DNA from: Clostridium sp. MCC353
GTDB lineage: Bacteria > Bacillota > Clostridia > Lachnospirales > Lachnospiraceae
Direction: 5' to 3'
Length of the DNA stretch: 64,000 nt
NCBI RefSeq assembly: GCF_018785315.1
Contig: NZ_WQPN01000031.1
Span: forward strand, 27,214-91,213
Shown here: piece after piece, positions 52,509 through 60,400 of the stretch
Layout of the letters: each line of letters starts with the position of its first letter
Numbering within the stretch: position 1 is the first letter of the stretch
Made by a program: the position numbers and the translations under genes
The notes under the pieces: generated by a model
What the model was told of the DNA's origin: nothing
Databases searched by the model: none
The model's input: the letters and a program-made list of their open reading frames with translations, nothing else

Positions 52509-52751
52509 TCATTCACCTGCCTCTGATATTTCATCAAAGAACCGGCCGTCACGGCGATATTTCCGGAAAATTTCATCTGCCATTGCAATGCCTTTTGAAC
52601 GGCTGGCTTCACTTTCTTGTTTTCGTTTGTCCCGATCATTCTCGGTGAGTACCTGTTCGTCAAGAATGATTATTTTTTTGCAGGCCTTTTCTGTTAAAGC
52701 TGCGTATTGCTTGCCAAGCTTCAACGCCGAAAGGCTGTTAATAAGTGCCAT
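52509..52751 (-). CDS. Small hypothetical protein (first of a pair)
   Basis: An 80-aa basic, helical protein (ALINSLSALKLGKQYAALTEKACKKIIILDEQ...FFDEISEAGE). The charged middle (TENDRDKRKQESEASRSKG) suggests a long helix. The ATG is preceded by GGAG on the minus strand. Its stop abuts the start of the next minus-strand gene, so the two are translationally linked. No family is recognised. The pair lies opposite in direction to all neighbours, which suggests a separate acquisition. Confidence 0.45.
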   Translation of the reverse strand: MALINSLSALKLGKQYAALTEKACKKIIILDEQVLTENDRDKRKQESEASRSKGIAMADEIFRKYRRDGRFFDEISEAGE

Positions 52752-52922
52752 ATCGGTAATTTCTCCATTGAAAAAACGAAATTTTTAATTGCATTTACTG
52801 CGATTTGTGACGGCTCACAGCGTCCTTTTTTCCCAACGGCTGACAGTTGCAAAACTTACACCCAGCCCCTCCGCTCCAGCGTAACTTCCACGAATACTCT
52901 CTGGAAAAGTTTCGATTTCTAT

Positions 52923-52951
52923 TTGAAGGAAGGCCCTCGGAGAGGTATAAT
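52923..52951 (+). promoter_or_regulatory. Promoter for the tandem RpiR genes
   Basis: TTGAAG at 52923-52928 and TATAAT at 52946-52951 are 17 nt apart. A small CCGGC / GCCGG hairpin (52996-53010) lies in the leader just before the ribosome site AGGAGG of the first regulator. Confidence 0.7.
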
Positions 52952-53027
52952 AAAACTATAGATAACAACGGAGTTCTGAGTATTTTCACCTACGCCCGGC
53001 TGAGTGCCGGACAGATGAGGAGGCCTT

Positions 53028-53780
53028 ATGAAGATAGAAGAACTGGTTAATCAATATTATGACAATCTCAGCCCCAATGACCGGGAAACCATCAATCTGA
53101 TATTGAAGAATAAAGAGCAGACCAAACAGCTTTCCAGCACCCAGCTGGCCGCCTTCTGCCACATATCGCGGACCACCTTACTGCGCATGATAAAAAAGCT
53201 GAGCCTCCAGTCTTTTACCGAATTCAAATACCTGCTTTTAAATGAGGACAGCGCTTCGGCGTCGGACGGCCTGGAATGGAAAGAAATCATTGAGAATTAC
53301 CACAATGTGATTGAAGAACTGAAAAAGATGGATTACGGCCCTGTATGCGGCCTGCTCTATCAGGCCCGGAACATTTATTTATATGGTACGGGAAATGAAC
53401 AGAAATCCATTGCTGAGGAGATCAAGCGGATTTTTCTGAACTTTGGGAAATGCTGTATGGATTTATTCGACTATGGGGAGTGTATGTTCGCCAGCCGGAA
53501 TTTTGGCGAAGACGATGTGTTTATCATCATTTCATTATCAGGAGAAACAAGGGAAGGTATTGATGTTTTAAAACTGGTACAGCAGACTTCTGTCAAGACG
53601 CTTTCAATTACCAGGTGGAACAACAATACCATCGCCAGAATGTGCGGTTATAACTTATATGCGGGCACGAAGATGCTGAACGGCATGGAGACCCAGCCTT
53701 ATGAAGTGGTTTCCGCTTTTTATATCCTGCTGGATATCCTGTCCGTCAACTATCTGGAATATATCGGAGGTAGAGTATGA
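53028..53780 (+). CDS. RpiR/MurR-family transcriptional regulator (1)
   Basis: A 250-aa regulator with an N-terminal HTH_6 domain (about 1-75, FCHISRTTLLRMIKKLSLQSFTEFKYLL) and a C-terminal SIS sugar-phosphate-binding domain (about 105-235, IYLYGTGNEQKSIAEEIKRIFL and VFIIISLSGETREGIDVLKLV). These proteins sense phosphosugars and control sugar catabolism. It overlaps the next, paralogous regulator by 4 nt. Target is likely the adjacent alpha-glucoside genes. Confidence 0.9.
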   Translation: MKIEELVNQYYDNLSPNDRETINLILKNKEQTKQLSSTQLAAFCHISRTTLLRMIKKLSLQSFTEFKYLLLNEDSASASDGLEWKEIIENYHNVIEELKKMDYGPVCGLLYQARNIYLYGTGNEQKSIAEEIKRIFLNFGKCCMDLFDYGECMFASRNFGEDDVFIIISLSGETREGIDVLKLVQQTSVKTLSITRWNNNTIARMCGYNLYAGTKMLNGMETQPYEVVSAFYILLDILSVNYLEYIGGRV

Positions 53781-54532
53781 GATTTGAAGAGCTGATGAAC
53801 CGTTATTACCAGACATTCAGTGAAAATGAAAAATATGTATGCCGGTATATTGTGGAACATAAGAAAGACTGCTGCAAAAAGTCCATTGATGAGTTCGCGA
53901 AAGAATGCCATGTATCCAAAACCATGCTGGTCCGTTTTGCAAAAAAGCTTTCTCTGCCCGGATTCGGCGAGCTGAAAGCCATGATCCGTTTGGAAACTGA
54001 AGAGCAGATGGCCGTCCAGGACAGGCTGTTGGAAGATGTTACCGGCAGCTACCACAAGATGATCGATGATTTCTATAAGCGGGATCTGACCGGCTTATTC
54101 GAAAAGATCCGCGCCGCAGGCAGGATTCTCATCTATGGAAGCGGTTCCGCCCAGTCCCATGTGGCCAGTGAATTTAAACGGATATTTCTTCCGGCCAATA
54201 AACCCATGTTCCATATCTACGGCCACGATATGGTTACCGCCTTATGCAAATCGGCCAAACACGATGATCTTGTGGTCATTATTTCATTGACAGGCGAGGA
54301 AAAAAGCATTTTAGCGCTGGCCGAATACCTGAGATTAAAGCAGATTCCGTCGGTTTCCATTACACGGATGCAGAATAATTCCCTGGCTTACCTGTGCGGG
54401 GAAAATCTCTACATTCATTCCATACGGATTCCCATGGAATATGGGATTGACTATGAAATCGTAACTCCTTATTTCATTTTGATAGAACTTTTGTTTTTAA
54501 GGTATCAGATTTTTATAAACGAACGAAAATAA
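53777..54532 (+). CDS. RpiR/MurR-family transcriptional regulator (2)
   Basis: A 251-aa paralogue of the previous regulator with the same layout: HTH_6 (ECHVSKTMLVRFAKKLSLPGFGELKAMI) and SIS domain (ILIYGSGSAQSHVASEFKRIFL, DLVVIISLTGEEKSILALAEYL). The two proteins share overall form and spacing but differ clearly in sequence. The ATGA overlap implies equal amounts, so a heteromeric regulator is possible. AT-rich sequence and a terminator follow. Confidence 0.9.
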   Translation: MRFEELMNRYYQTFSENEKYVCRYIVEHKKDCCKKSIDEFAKECHVSKTMLVRFAKKLSLPGFGELKAMIRLETEEQMAVQDRLLEDVTGSYHKMIDDFYKRDLTGLFEKIRAAGRILIYGSGSAQSHVASEFKRIFLPANKPMFHIYGHDMVTALCKSAKHDDLVVIISLTGEEKSILALAEYLRLKQIPSVSITRMQNNSLAYLCGENLYIHSIRIPMEYGIDYEIVTPYFILIELLFLRYQIFINERK

Positions 54533-54623
54533 AAACGGACAAGAACAGGAGTAATTAAACGTACCGGTGAACGAAAATACGAGTGAACAAAAATCCAAAA
54601 TATGAAACTTTGTGCTGAATTGG

Positions 54624-54668
54624 TACAATGGTTTTAAGAAGGGCTGTCTTATTGATAGCTCTTTTTTC
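54624..54668 (+). terminator. Extended -10 promoter-like box and terminator before the HAD gene
   Basis: TGgTACAAT (-10 at 54624-54629) is followed within about 15 nt by AGGGCTGTC / GATAGCTCT (two G-U pairs) and six T. The hairpin ends the RpiR transcript. A second box (TGtTATGAT near 54675) could start the downstream operon. Confidence 0.55.
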
Positions 54669-54731
54669 ATGTGTTATGATGCAGATAACAGAAATGAATG
54701 TTCAAACGCATGTAAGAGAGGGAAAGAATAA

Positions 54732-55571
54732 ATGACGGAAATCATATTTTTTGACATTGACGGAACTCTTCGGGATGAGGCGTTGGGGATACCAAAAAGT
54801 GTGGAAAAGGCGTTTTTCCAATGCAGGAAAACAGGATACAGGCTGGTGATCTGCACCGGGCGGAGCATGGGGACCATACAGGAGGATGTGCTCAGTTTGG
54901 GAGCGGACGGCTACATAACCGGCGGCGGATGCAGGATTCAATATGGGGATACCGTGATCAAAGACATGATCTTTCCTGCCGATATGATCCAGACTGTTTT
55001 AAGGGCGCTCACCAAGCGGACGGACACCGGATTTACCATGGAATCCGGAGAAGCAGTCTTCATGAACAGCCGGGCCGCAGCGCTTTTAGAGAAGAGAAAC
55101 CGGGAAGTCGGAATCCGGTCCCAAGGTGGAAACATTATTTACCAGGATAACATAAAAGCCCTCGACGCCGGAAAAAACAGAATCCACAAGATCTGCCTGT
55201 GGGGCAGCAGCCGTGATTTCCTAGATACAAAAGAGATGTTAAAGGGTGAAATGGAACTGGTTCAAACATCTGTCTGGGGAAAATACCATTATTATGAACT
55301 GATTCCCAAAGGCTGTCAAAAAGGCGGCGCGATCCGGGAATTGTGCGGATATCTGAACATCCCCCTCAGCCGCACCATGAGTTTCGGAGACGGGAAAAAT
55401 GACATCGAAATGCTGAAAGCAACCCGGATATCTGCTGCCATGGAAAACGGAGACAAAGAGCTGTTTCCATACGCGGACCTGATCTGCCGGGAACCCATGA
55501 AAGACGGAATCTACTGGGCTCTGGTTGAGACAGGCGTGATACCCGGTGAAGAAGCCGGCACAGGAAAGTAA
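54732..55571 (+). CDS. Cof-type HAD-superfamily hydrolase
   Basis: A 279-aa HAD subfamily IIB (Cof) phosphatase. Motif I is FFDIDGTLRDE, motif II VICTGRS, motif III the Lys in PKGCQKGGAIREL, and motif IV SFGDGKNDIEML. The type II cap lies at about 85-185. Such enzymes remove phosphate from sugar phosphates or related compounds. It is the first gene of the alpha-glucoside cluster. Its final codons (GK-stop) are part of a 17-bp tandem repeat that continues into the gap. Confidence 0.9.
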   Translation: MTEIIFFDIDGTLRDEALGIPKSVEKAFFQCRKTGYRLVICTGRSMGTIQEDVLSLGADGYITGGGCRIQYGDTVIKDMIFPADMIQTVLRALTKRTDTGFTMESGEAVFMNSRAAALLEKRNREVGIRSQGGNIIYQDNIKALDAGKNRIHKICLWGSSRDFLDTKEMLKGEMELVQTSVWGKYHYYELIPKGCQKGGAIRELCGYLNIPLSRTMSFGDGKNDIEMLKATRISAAMENGDKELFPYADLICREPMKDGIYWALVETGVIPGEEAGTGK

Positions 55572-55606
55572 AAGGTATAGGAAAGTAAATGGTATAGGAA
55601 AGTGAA
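55563..55606 (+). repeat. 17-bp tandem repeat over the HAD stop codon
   Basis: GGAAAGTAAAAGGTATA, GGAAAGTAAATGGTATA and a partial GGAAAGTGAAG follow head to tail with a period of 17. The first unit contains the last codons and TAA stop of the HAD gene. Confidence 0.85.
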
Positions 55607-55624
55607 GAAAAGGAGAAGCGCGGA

Positions 55625-57283
55625 ATGAAAAAACAGTGGTGGCAGGAAGAAGTGATCTATCAGATTTACCCCAAAAGCTTTTATGACAGCAATGGAGACG
55701 GAATCGGTGATATCAAGGGAATTACGGAAAAGCTGGATTATTTAAAATACCTGGGAATTACCATGATCTGGATCTGTCCTCTGTACCAATCGCCCATGGA
55801 CGACAACGGCTACGACATATCGGATTACCGACAGGTGGCCCCTGAATTCGGGACTATGGAAGACTTGGAGGAGCTGATTGAGAAGGCGGCGGAAAAGGGG
55901 ATCAAAATCATTCTGGATTTGGTAATCAACCACACCTCGGATGAACACCGGTGGTTTCAAAAAGCTCTGGCCGATCCCGGCAGCCCCTTTCATGACTACT
56001 ACATTTTCAAACAAGGAGAGGAAGTTCCCAACAACTGGCGCTCCGTTTTCGGCGGCAGCGTTTGGGAAAAGGTGCCGGGGCGGAATGAGTATTATTTCCA
56101 CGCCTTCGGTAAAAAACAGCCCGATCTCAACTGGGAAAATGAGCAGGTGCGCAGCGGCCTCTGCGACATGGTTAACTGGTGGCTGGAAAAGGGAATCGCC
56201 GGATTCCGTGTGGATGCCATCACATTCATAAAAAAAGATCTGACCTTTGAAAGCCGGGAGCCGGACGGAGCCGACGGACTTGTGAAATGCACGAAAACTT
56301 CCAGAAACCAGCCTGGAATCGGAACATTTCTCCATGAGCTGAAAGAGAAGACCTTTGACCGTTATAACTGCATGACGGTTGCGGAAGCGCCCGGAGTGCC
56401 CTATGAGGAACTGGAGGAATTTATCGGAGAACAGGGATATTTTTCCATGATATTCGATTTCCGGTATGCGGATCTGGATGTGGCTTCCGGCAGCGAGTGG
56501 TTTAAGCGGATTCCCTGGACCGTGGAAGAACTGAAAGAGAAGATCATGAACAGCCAGATGGCCCTGCAGAAATGCGGCTGGGGCGCCAACTTTATTGAAA
56601 ACCACGACCAGCCCAGAGCGGCTTCCAAATATCTGAAAGAAGATGAGAGGAATACGGACGCGGTAAAAATGATGGCGGCCATGTATTTCTTCCTGAGAGG
56701 AACACCATTTATCTACCAGGGGCAGGAACTGGGGATGGTGAATTTTGAACGGAAGAGCATAGACGAGTTTAATGACATTTCCAGCCTGGACCAGTATTAC
56801 CGGTCAATCAAAGAGGGGCTTAGGGAACAGGAAGCCCTTCATATCGTGAACCTGCGAAGCCGTGATAACGCCAGAACCCCGTTCCCATGGGACGACAGTG
56901 AGTTCGGCGGTTTCAGCCGGGAAAATCCGTGGCTGGGGATGAATGAGAATTATCCTGAGATCAACGCAAAAGCCCAGGCCGGAGTGCCGGGAAGCGTATT
57001 GGAATTTTACCGGGAAATGATCCGTATAAGGAGCAGCAGGGAATACAGGGACTGCCTCATTTACGGTCAGATCGCGCCTTTGAAAACCAGCGGCCAGGTG
57101 ATCGCCTATGCCAGAACAAATGGAGACGAGACCATTTACTGCTATTTTAACTTTTCAAAGGAACCGGCAGAAGAGCCGCTGCCAAAAAGCGGTCTGGAAA
57201 TCTTCTGGGGAAATCAGGATGTAACAGGAAAACAGGGAAACAGCCTTCGTTTGAAACCTTACCAGGCTGTGCTGATGAAATAA
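55625..57283 (+). CDS. GH13 alpha-glucosidase (oligo-1,6-glucosidase type)
   Basis: A 552-aa cytoplasmic glycoside hydrolase of family GH13, like subfamily 31. It starts WWQEEVIYQIYPKSFYDSNGDGIGDIKGI. The region II nucleophile is D197 in GFRVDAITF, the acid/base E254 in VAEAPG, and D328 in ENHDQPR stabilises the transition state. FVDGEP-type region I reads LVINHTSDEH. It splits alpha-1,6 or alpha-1,4/1,1/1,2 glucosidic bonds in short sugars; exact preference is not visible. It precedes a PTS permease by 12 nt, so the imported substrate is probably a phosphorylated or free alpha-glucoside. Confidence 0.92.
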   Translation: MKKQWWQEEVIYQIYPKSFYDSNGDGIGDIKGITEKLDYLKYLGITMIWICPLYQSPMDDNGYDISDYRQVAPEFGTMEDLEELIEKAAEKGIKIILDLVINHTSDEHRWFQKALADPGSPFHDYYIFKQGEEVPNNWRSVFGGSVWEKVPGRNEYYFHAFGKKQPDLNWENEQVRSGLCDMVNWWLEKGIAGFRVDAITFIKKDLTFESREPDGADGLVKCTKTSRNQPGIGTFLHELKEKTFDRYNCMTVAEAPGVPYEELEEFIGEQGYFSMIFDFRYADLDVASGSEWFKRIPWTVEELKEKIMNSQMALQKCGWGANFIENHDQPRAASKYLKEDERNTDAVKMMAAMYFFLRGTPFIYQGQELGMVNFERKSIDEFNDISSLDQYYRSIKEGLREQEALHIVNLRSRDNARTPFPWDDSEFGGFSRENPWLGMNENYPEINAKAQAGVPGSVLEFYREMIRIRSSREYRDCLIYGQIAPLKTSGQVIAYARTNGDETIYCYFNFSKEPAEEPLPKSGLEIFWGNQDVTGKQGNSLRLKPYQAVLMK

Positions 57284-57295
57284 AAGGAGAAGATT

Positions 57296-59236
57296 ATGGG
57301 AGAGAACAGGTATCGGGAAACCGCAGTTAAAATTGTTGAACTCGTGGGCAGGGACAACATTGTATCCGCCACCCACTGCGCCACCCGGCTGCGTTTTGTG
57401 GTAAAGGACAAGAGCCGGATCGACGATAAAGCCGTGGAGAAGGTGGACCAGGTTAAGGGGGTATTTTTCACCTCCGGCCAGTATCAGATCATTCTGGGAA
57501 CCGGGATTGTGAATAAAGTCTACGAGGAAATATCTAAAATGGGCCTGAACACCCTGACAAAACAGGAGCAGGATGAGCTTTTAAAGGAACAGCAGAAAGG
57601 CATTAAATATCTGATGCGGGTGCTGGCGGATATCTTTGTGCCTATTATCCCCATCATCGCCGCCACCGGCCTGTTTCTGGGATTAAAGGGCTGTATTTTC
57701 AATGATAACGTGCTCGGACTGTTTGGGATGTCTTCCGCCATGATTCCCCAGTATATACAGACTTTAGTAAGCGTGCTGACGGAGACGGCCTTTGCATTCC
57801 TGCCCGCCATCATCTGCTGGTCCGCGTTCCGGGTCTTTGGAGGAACGCCGGTCATCGGGCTGGTCATCGGCCTCATGCTGGTGTCTCCCAGCCTTCCCAA
57901 CGCCTATGCGGTGGCGGACCCGAAAAGCGGGGTGGATGCCATCATGGCCTTCGGCGTGATTCCCATCGTGGGCTGCCAGGGCAGCGTTTTGACCGCCATT
58001 TTAACCGGATTTCTGGGAGCGAAGCTGGAGAAAAAGCTGCGGAAGATCATGCCGGACGTTCTGGATTTGATATTCACTCCATTTCTGGTCATGTTAGTCA
58101 TGCTGCTGGCAGTCATGCTGGGGATCGGCCCGGTGATGCATTTGTTTGAACTGAAACTGGTCAATATTATAGAAGCTTTGATTCATCTGCCATTTGGAAT
58201 CGGCGGTTTCATCATAGGATTTACTTATCCCCTGGCCGTCATTACAGGGCTTCACCATACCTATGTTATGATTGAAACCTCTCTGCTGGCCAATACGGGC
58301 TTTAACCCGTTAATCACTCTGTGCGCCATGTACGGATTCGCCAATGTGGGAACCTGTCTGGCATTTATGGTAAAAACGAAAAAACAGAGCATTAAGGCCA
58401 CCAGCATCGGAGCCATGCTGTCCCAGTTATTCGGAATCAGCGAACCGGTTCTGTTCGGTATCCAGCTTAGGTATAACTTAAAACCCCTGCTGGTGATGCT
58501 TACCACCTCGGGTCTGGGAGCCGCCCTGCTTTCCATATTCCGAATCCAGTCCAACTCCTACGGTTTGGCCGTCATTCCTTCTTATTTGATGTACATTTAC
58601 GAAGGCAGACAGTTCCTGTTCTACCTGCTCATATCCGTATTCACAGTGGTCTGCTGTTTTGTGCTCACCTGTCTGTTTGCAATTCCTCAGGAGGTGGCCG
58701 GAGAAGAAGACGGGAATGCAGATATAAAAGAGAAGGATGATAAATCAGATCAGTCCATAATCTGCGCGCCCATATCAGGCCGGTGCATTCCTTTGGAAGA
58801 GGTGAAGGATGAAATGTTCGCTTCAAAGATGCTGGGAGACGGCTTCGCCATAGAACCTTCATCGGGAACCGTGGTGTCTCCCGTGGACGGAACCGTTATC
58901 GCTGCCTATCCCACAGGCCACGCCTATGGAATCCGCACGGAAGAGGGGATGGAACTTCTCATCCATATCGGAATTGACACAGTTGAATTAAATGGAGACG
59001 GATTTAAAACCTTTGTGGAACAAGGACAGAAAATCACCAGAGGCCAGCGGCTGGCCCAAGTGGAGTTGGAAAAAATCCGGCAAAGGGGCAAAGATCCTGT
59101 AACCATGGTGTTATTCACTTCAGGAGAGAAAATGATATATGGGGAGATGGGCAGGCCCGAAGAGGCGGGAATGCCTATGAAATGCATAAAAATCAGAAAA
59201 CCTTGTGGAAAACCGCAGAAAAATCGGCTATACTAA
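57296..59236 (+). CDS. PTS EIIBCA permease, glucoside/sucrose family
   Basis: A 646-aa phosphotransferase permease. EIIB (about 1-85) has the phosphorylated Cys C28 in ATHCATRLRF and the GQYQIILGTGIVNKVYEE segment. EIIC (about 105-455) is a ten-helix channel with GLHHTYVMIETSLLANTGFNP and FGISEPVLFGIQLRYNLKPLL. EIIA (about 480-625) has H542 (TGHAYGI) and H557 (LLIHIGIDTVELNG), the Crr-like glucose type. The overall type is glucose-sucrose-beta-glucoside. With the neighbouring GH13 enzyme, an alpha-glucoside such as sucrose, trehalose or an isomer is most likely. Confidence 0.93.
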   Translation: MGENRYRETAVKIVELVGRDNIVSATHCATRLRFVVKDKSRIDDKAVEKVDQVKGVFFTSGQYQIILGTGIVNKVYEEISKMGLNTLTKQEQDELLKEQQKGIKYLMRVLADIFVPIIPIIAATGLFLGLKGCIFNDNVLGLFGMSSAMIPQYIQTLVSVLTETAFAFLPAIICWSAFRVFGGTPVIGLVIGLMLVSPSLPNAYAVADPKSGVDAIMAFGVIPIVGCQGSVLTAILTGFLGAKLEKKLRKIMPDVLDLIFTPFLVMLVMLLAVMLGIGPVMHLFELKLVNIIEALIHLPFGIGGFIIGFTYPLAVITGLHHTYVMIETSLLANTGFNPLITLCAMYGFANVGTCLAFMVKTKKQSIKATSIGAMLSQLFGISEPVLFGIQLRYNLKPLLVMLTTSGLGAALLSIFRIQSNSYGLAVIPSYLMYIYEGRQFLFYLLISVFTVVCCFVLTCLFAIPQEVAGEEDGNADIKEKDDKSDQSIICAPISGRCIPLEEVKDEMFASKMLGDGFAIEPSSGTVVSPVDGTVIAAYPTGHAYGIRTEEGMELLIHIGIDTVELNGDGFKTFVEQGQKITRGQRLAQVELEKIRQRGKDPVTMVLFTSGEKMIYGEMGRPEEAGMPMKCIKIRKPCGKPQKNRLY

Positions 59237-59281
59237 AACTATTATTTACAAAAATTAGAAAATGATTCTGGAGGTTTTTCA

Positions 59282-60061
59282 ATGGGTGAATGGATTAAAT
59301 ATCCCGGTGATCCTGCTGTGGGGATGGAGGTTTTTCCGGTTGACAATGGGGCCGGAGCTGTAGTGGTCTGCCCGGGCGGCGGATACCATTTTGTATCGCC
59401 GCGGGAGGCCGCGCCGGTGGCTGAGGCTTGGAACCGGGCAGGTTTCTGCGCATTTGTGCTTACATATTCTTGTGAAGGAGCTCCATTAAAGGAGCGTCCG
59501 CTGTACCAGTTGAGCTGGGCGGTTTCCACGGTGAAAGGCCTGGCAGGGCAGTACGGTTTTTCGCCGGATCGGGTGATCACCTGTGGATTTTCAGCAGGAG
59601 GCCATCTGGCGGGAACTTTAGGAGTGACCTGGAACCGGCCCGAGTGGTATCCAAAGGGCACTGATTTGGAACTTCACCGTCCGGCTGCCCAGGTGCTCTG
59701 CTATCCGGTGATAACGGCCGGCGAATATGCGCACCGGGGAAGTTTTGTCAATCTGGCCGGTACAGACCGGGCAGATCAGGAACGGTATTCCCTGGAGAAT
59801 TTGGTGACAGAACAGACGCCGCCCACATTTTTATGGCACACCATGACGGATGAGGCGGTTCCGGTTCAGAACACACTGCTGTTTTCCCAAAAGCTGCTGG
59901 AAAATCATGTGCCCCAGGAAGTCCACCTGTTCCCCTTCGGTGTGCACGGACTATCTTTAGCTACGGAAGAAGTGACACAGACGGAAAAAAACAGGTATCC
60001 TGATTCCCATATAGCCCGGTGGTTCAGCCTGGCGGCGGAGTGGGCGCTGAAGTGTATATGA
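59282..60061 (+). CDS. Alpha/beta-hydrolase esterase (acetyl esterase/BD-FAE-like)
   Basis: A 259-aa soluble hydrolase. VVVCPGGGYHFVSPREAAPVAEAW carries the oxyanion motif. S104 in CGFSAGGHLAG is the nucleophile; D190 (MTDEAVPV) and H222 (GVHGLSLA) complete the triad. It resembles acetylxylan or feruloyl-type esterases that remove acyl groups from sugars. It is the last gene of the sugar cluster, 45 nt after the PTS gene, and is followed by a long terminator hairpin. Confidence 0.85.
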   Translation: MGEWIKYPGDPAVGMEVFPVDNGAGAVVVCPGGGYHFVSPREAAPVAEAWNRAGFCAFVLTYSCEGAPLKERPLYQLSWAVSTVKGLAGQYGFSPDRVITCGFSAGGHLAGTLGVTWNRPEWYPKGTDLELHRPAAQVLCYPVITAGEYAHRGSFVNLAGTDRADQERYSLENLVTEQTPPTFLWHTMTDEAVPVQNTLLFSQKLLENHVPQEVHLFPFGVHGLSLATEEVTQTEKNRYPDSHIARWFSLAAEWALKCI

Positions 60062-60120
60062 AAACCTGAAGATTCCGGACCGGAAAGAATAAAAAATCAC
60101 CAGGTTTTGCCGGCATAAGG

Positions 60121-60195
60121 AGCCGGGAGGAACTGGAAAAGATGGTCAATGACAGAAGTATCTGGCCTTCTTTTCCGGTTCTTCCCGGCTTTTTC
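60121..60195 (+). terminator. Long intrinsic terminator after the esterase
   Basis: AGCCGGGAGGAACTGGAAAAGA at 60121-60142 pairs with 60169-60190 over 22 bp (two G-U pairs), followed by TTTTT. The rest of the 339-nt gap holds an extended -10 promoter (TGtTATAAT, -10 at 60271-60276) and the repeat described next. Confidence 0.85.
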
Positions 60196-60268
60196 CTGCT
60201 GTGAAACAATACCAATTAAGTTGAAATGAAAACGTAATTGAATTTTAAAATACACCTTCTCTAATTTT

Positions 60269-60276
60269 GTTATAAT
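60269..60276 (+). promoter_or_regulatory. Extended -10 promoter for the lipoprotein gene
   Basis: TGtTATAAT lies in an AT-rich region about 125 nt before the ATG. No -35 box at the right distance is evident. The transcript would begin just upstream of repeat family 2 copy 3, so the repeat would be in the 5' leader. Confidence 0.6.
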
Positions 60277-60297
60277 AAGATTAGGTAATTGTTTAGA

Positions 60298-60375
60298 AGG
60301 CAGGAAAATTGATAAAGAAAGCGGCGTCAAGCCCGCCTGTAAACAGCTTTCTTTATCAATTTTCACATCGGATGA
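60298..60375 (+). repeat. Structured repeat element family 2, copy 3
   Basis: ATTGATAAAGAAAGC at 60308-60322 pairs perfectly with GCTTTCTTTATCAAT at 60346-60360. The enclosed loop GGCGTCAAGCCCGCCTGTAAACA matches the loops of the other two copies, and TTTTCACATCGGATG follows as in copy 1. The third hairpin is missing, so this copy is shortened. It ends directly before the ribosome site AAAGGAGATG of the lipoprotein gene. Confidence 0.85.
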
Positions 60376-60400
60376 ACAACAGGAAAGGAGATGTTGGAGT

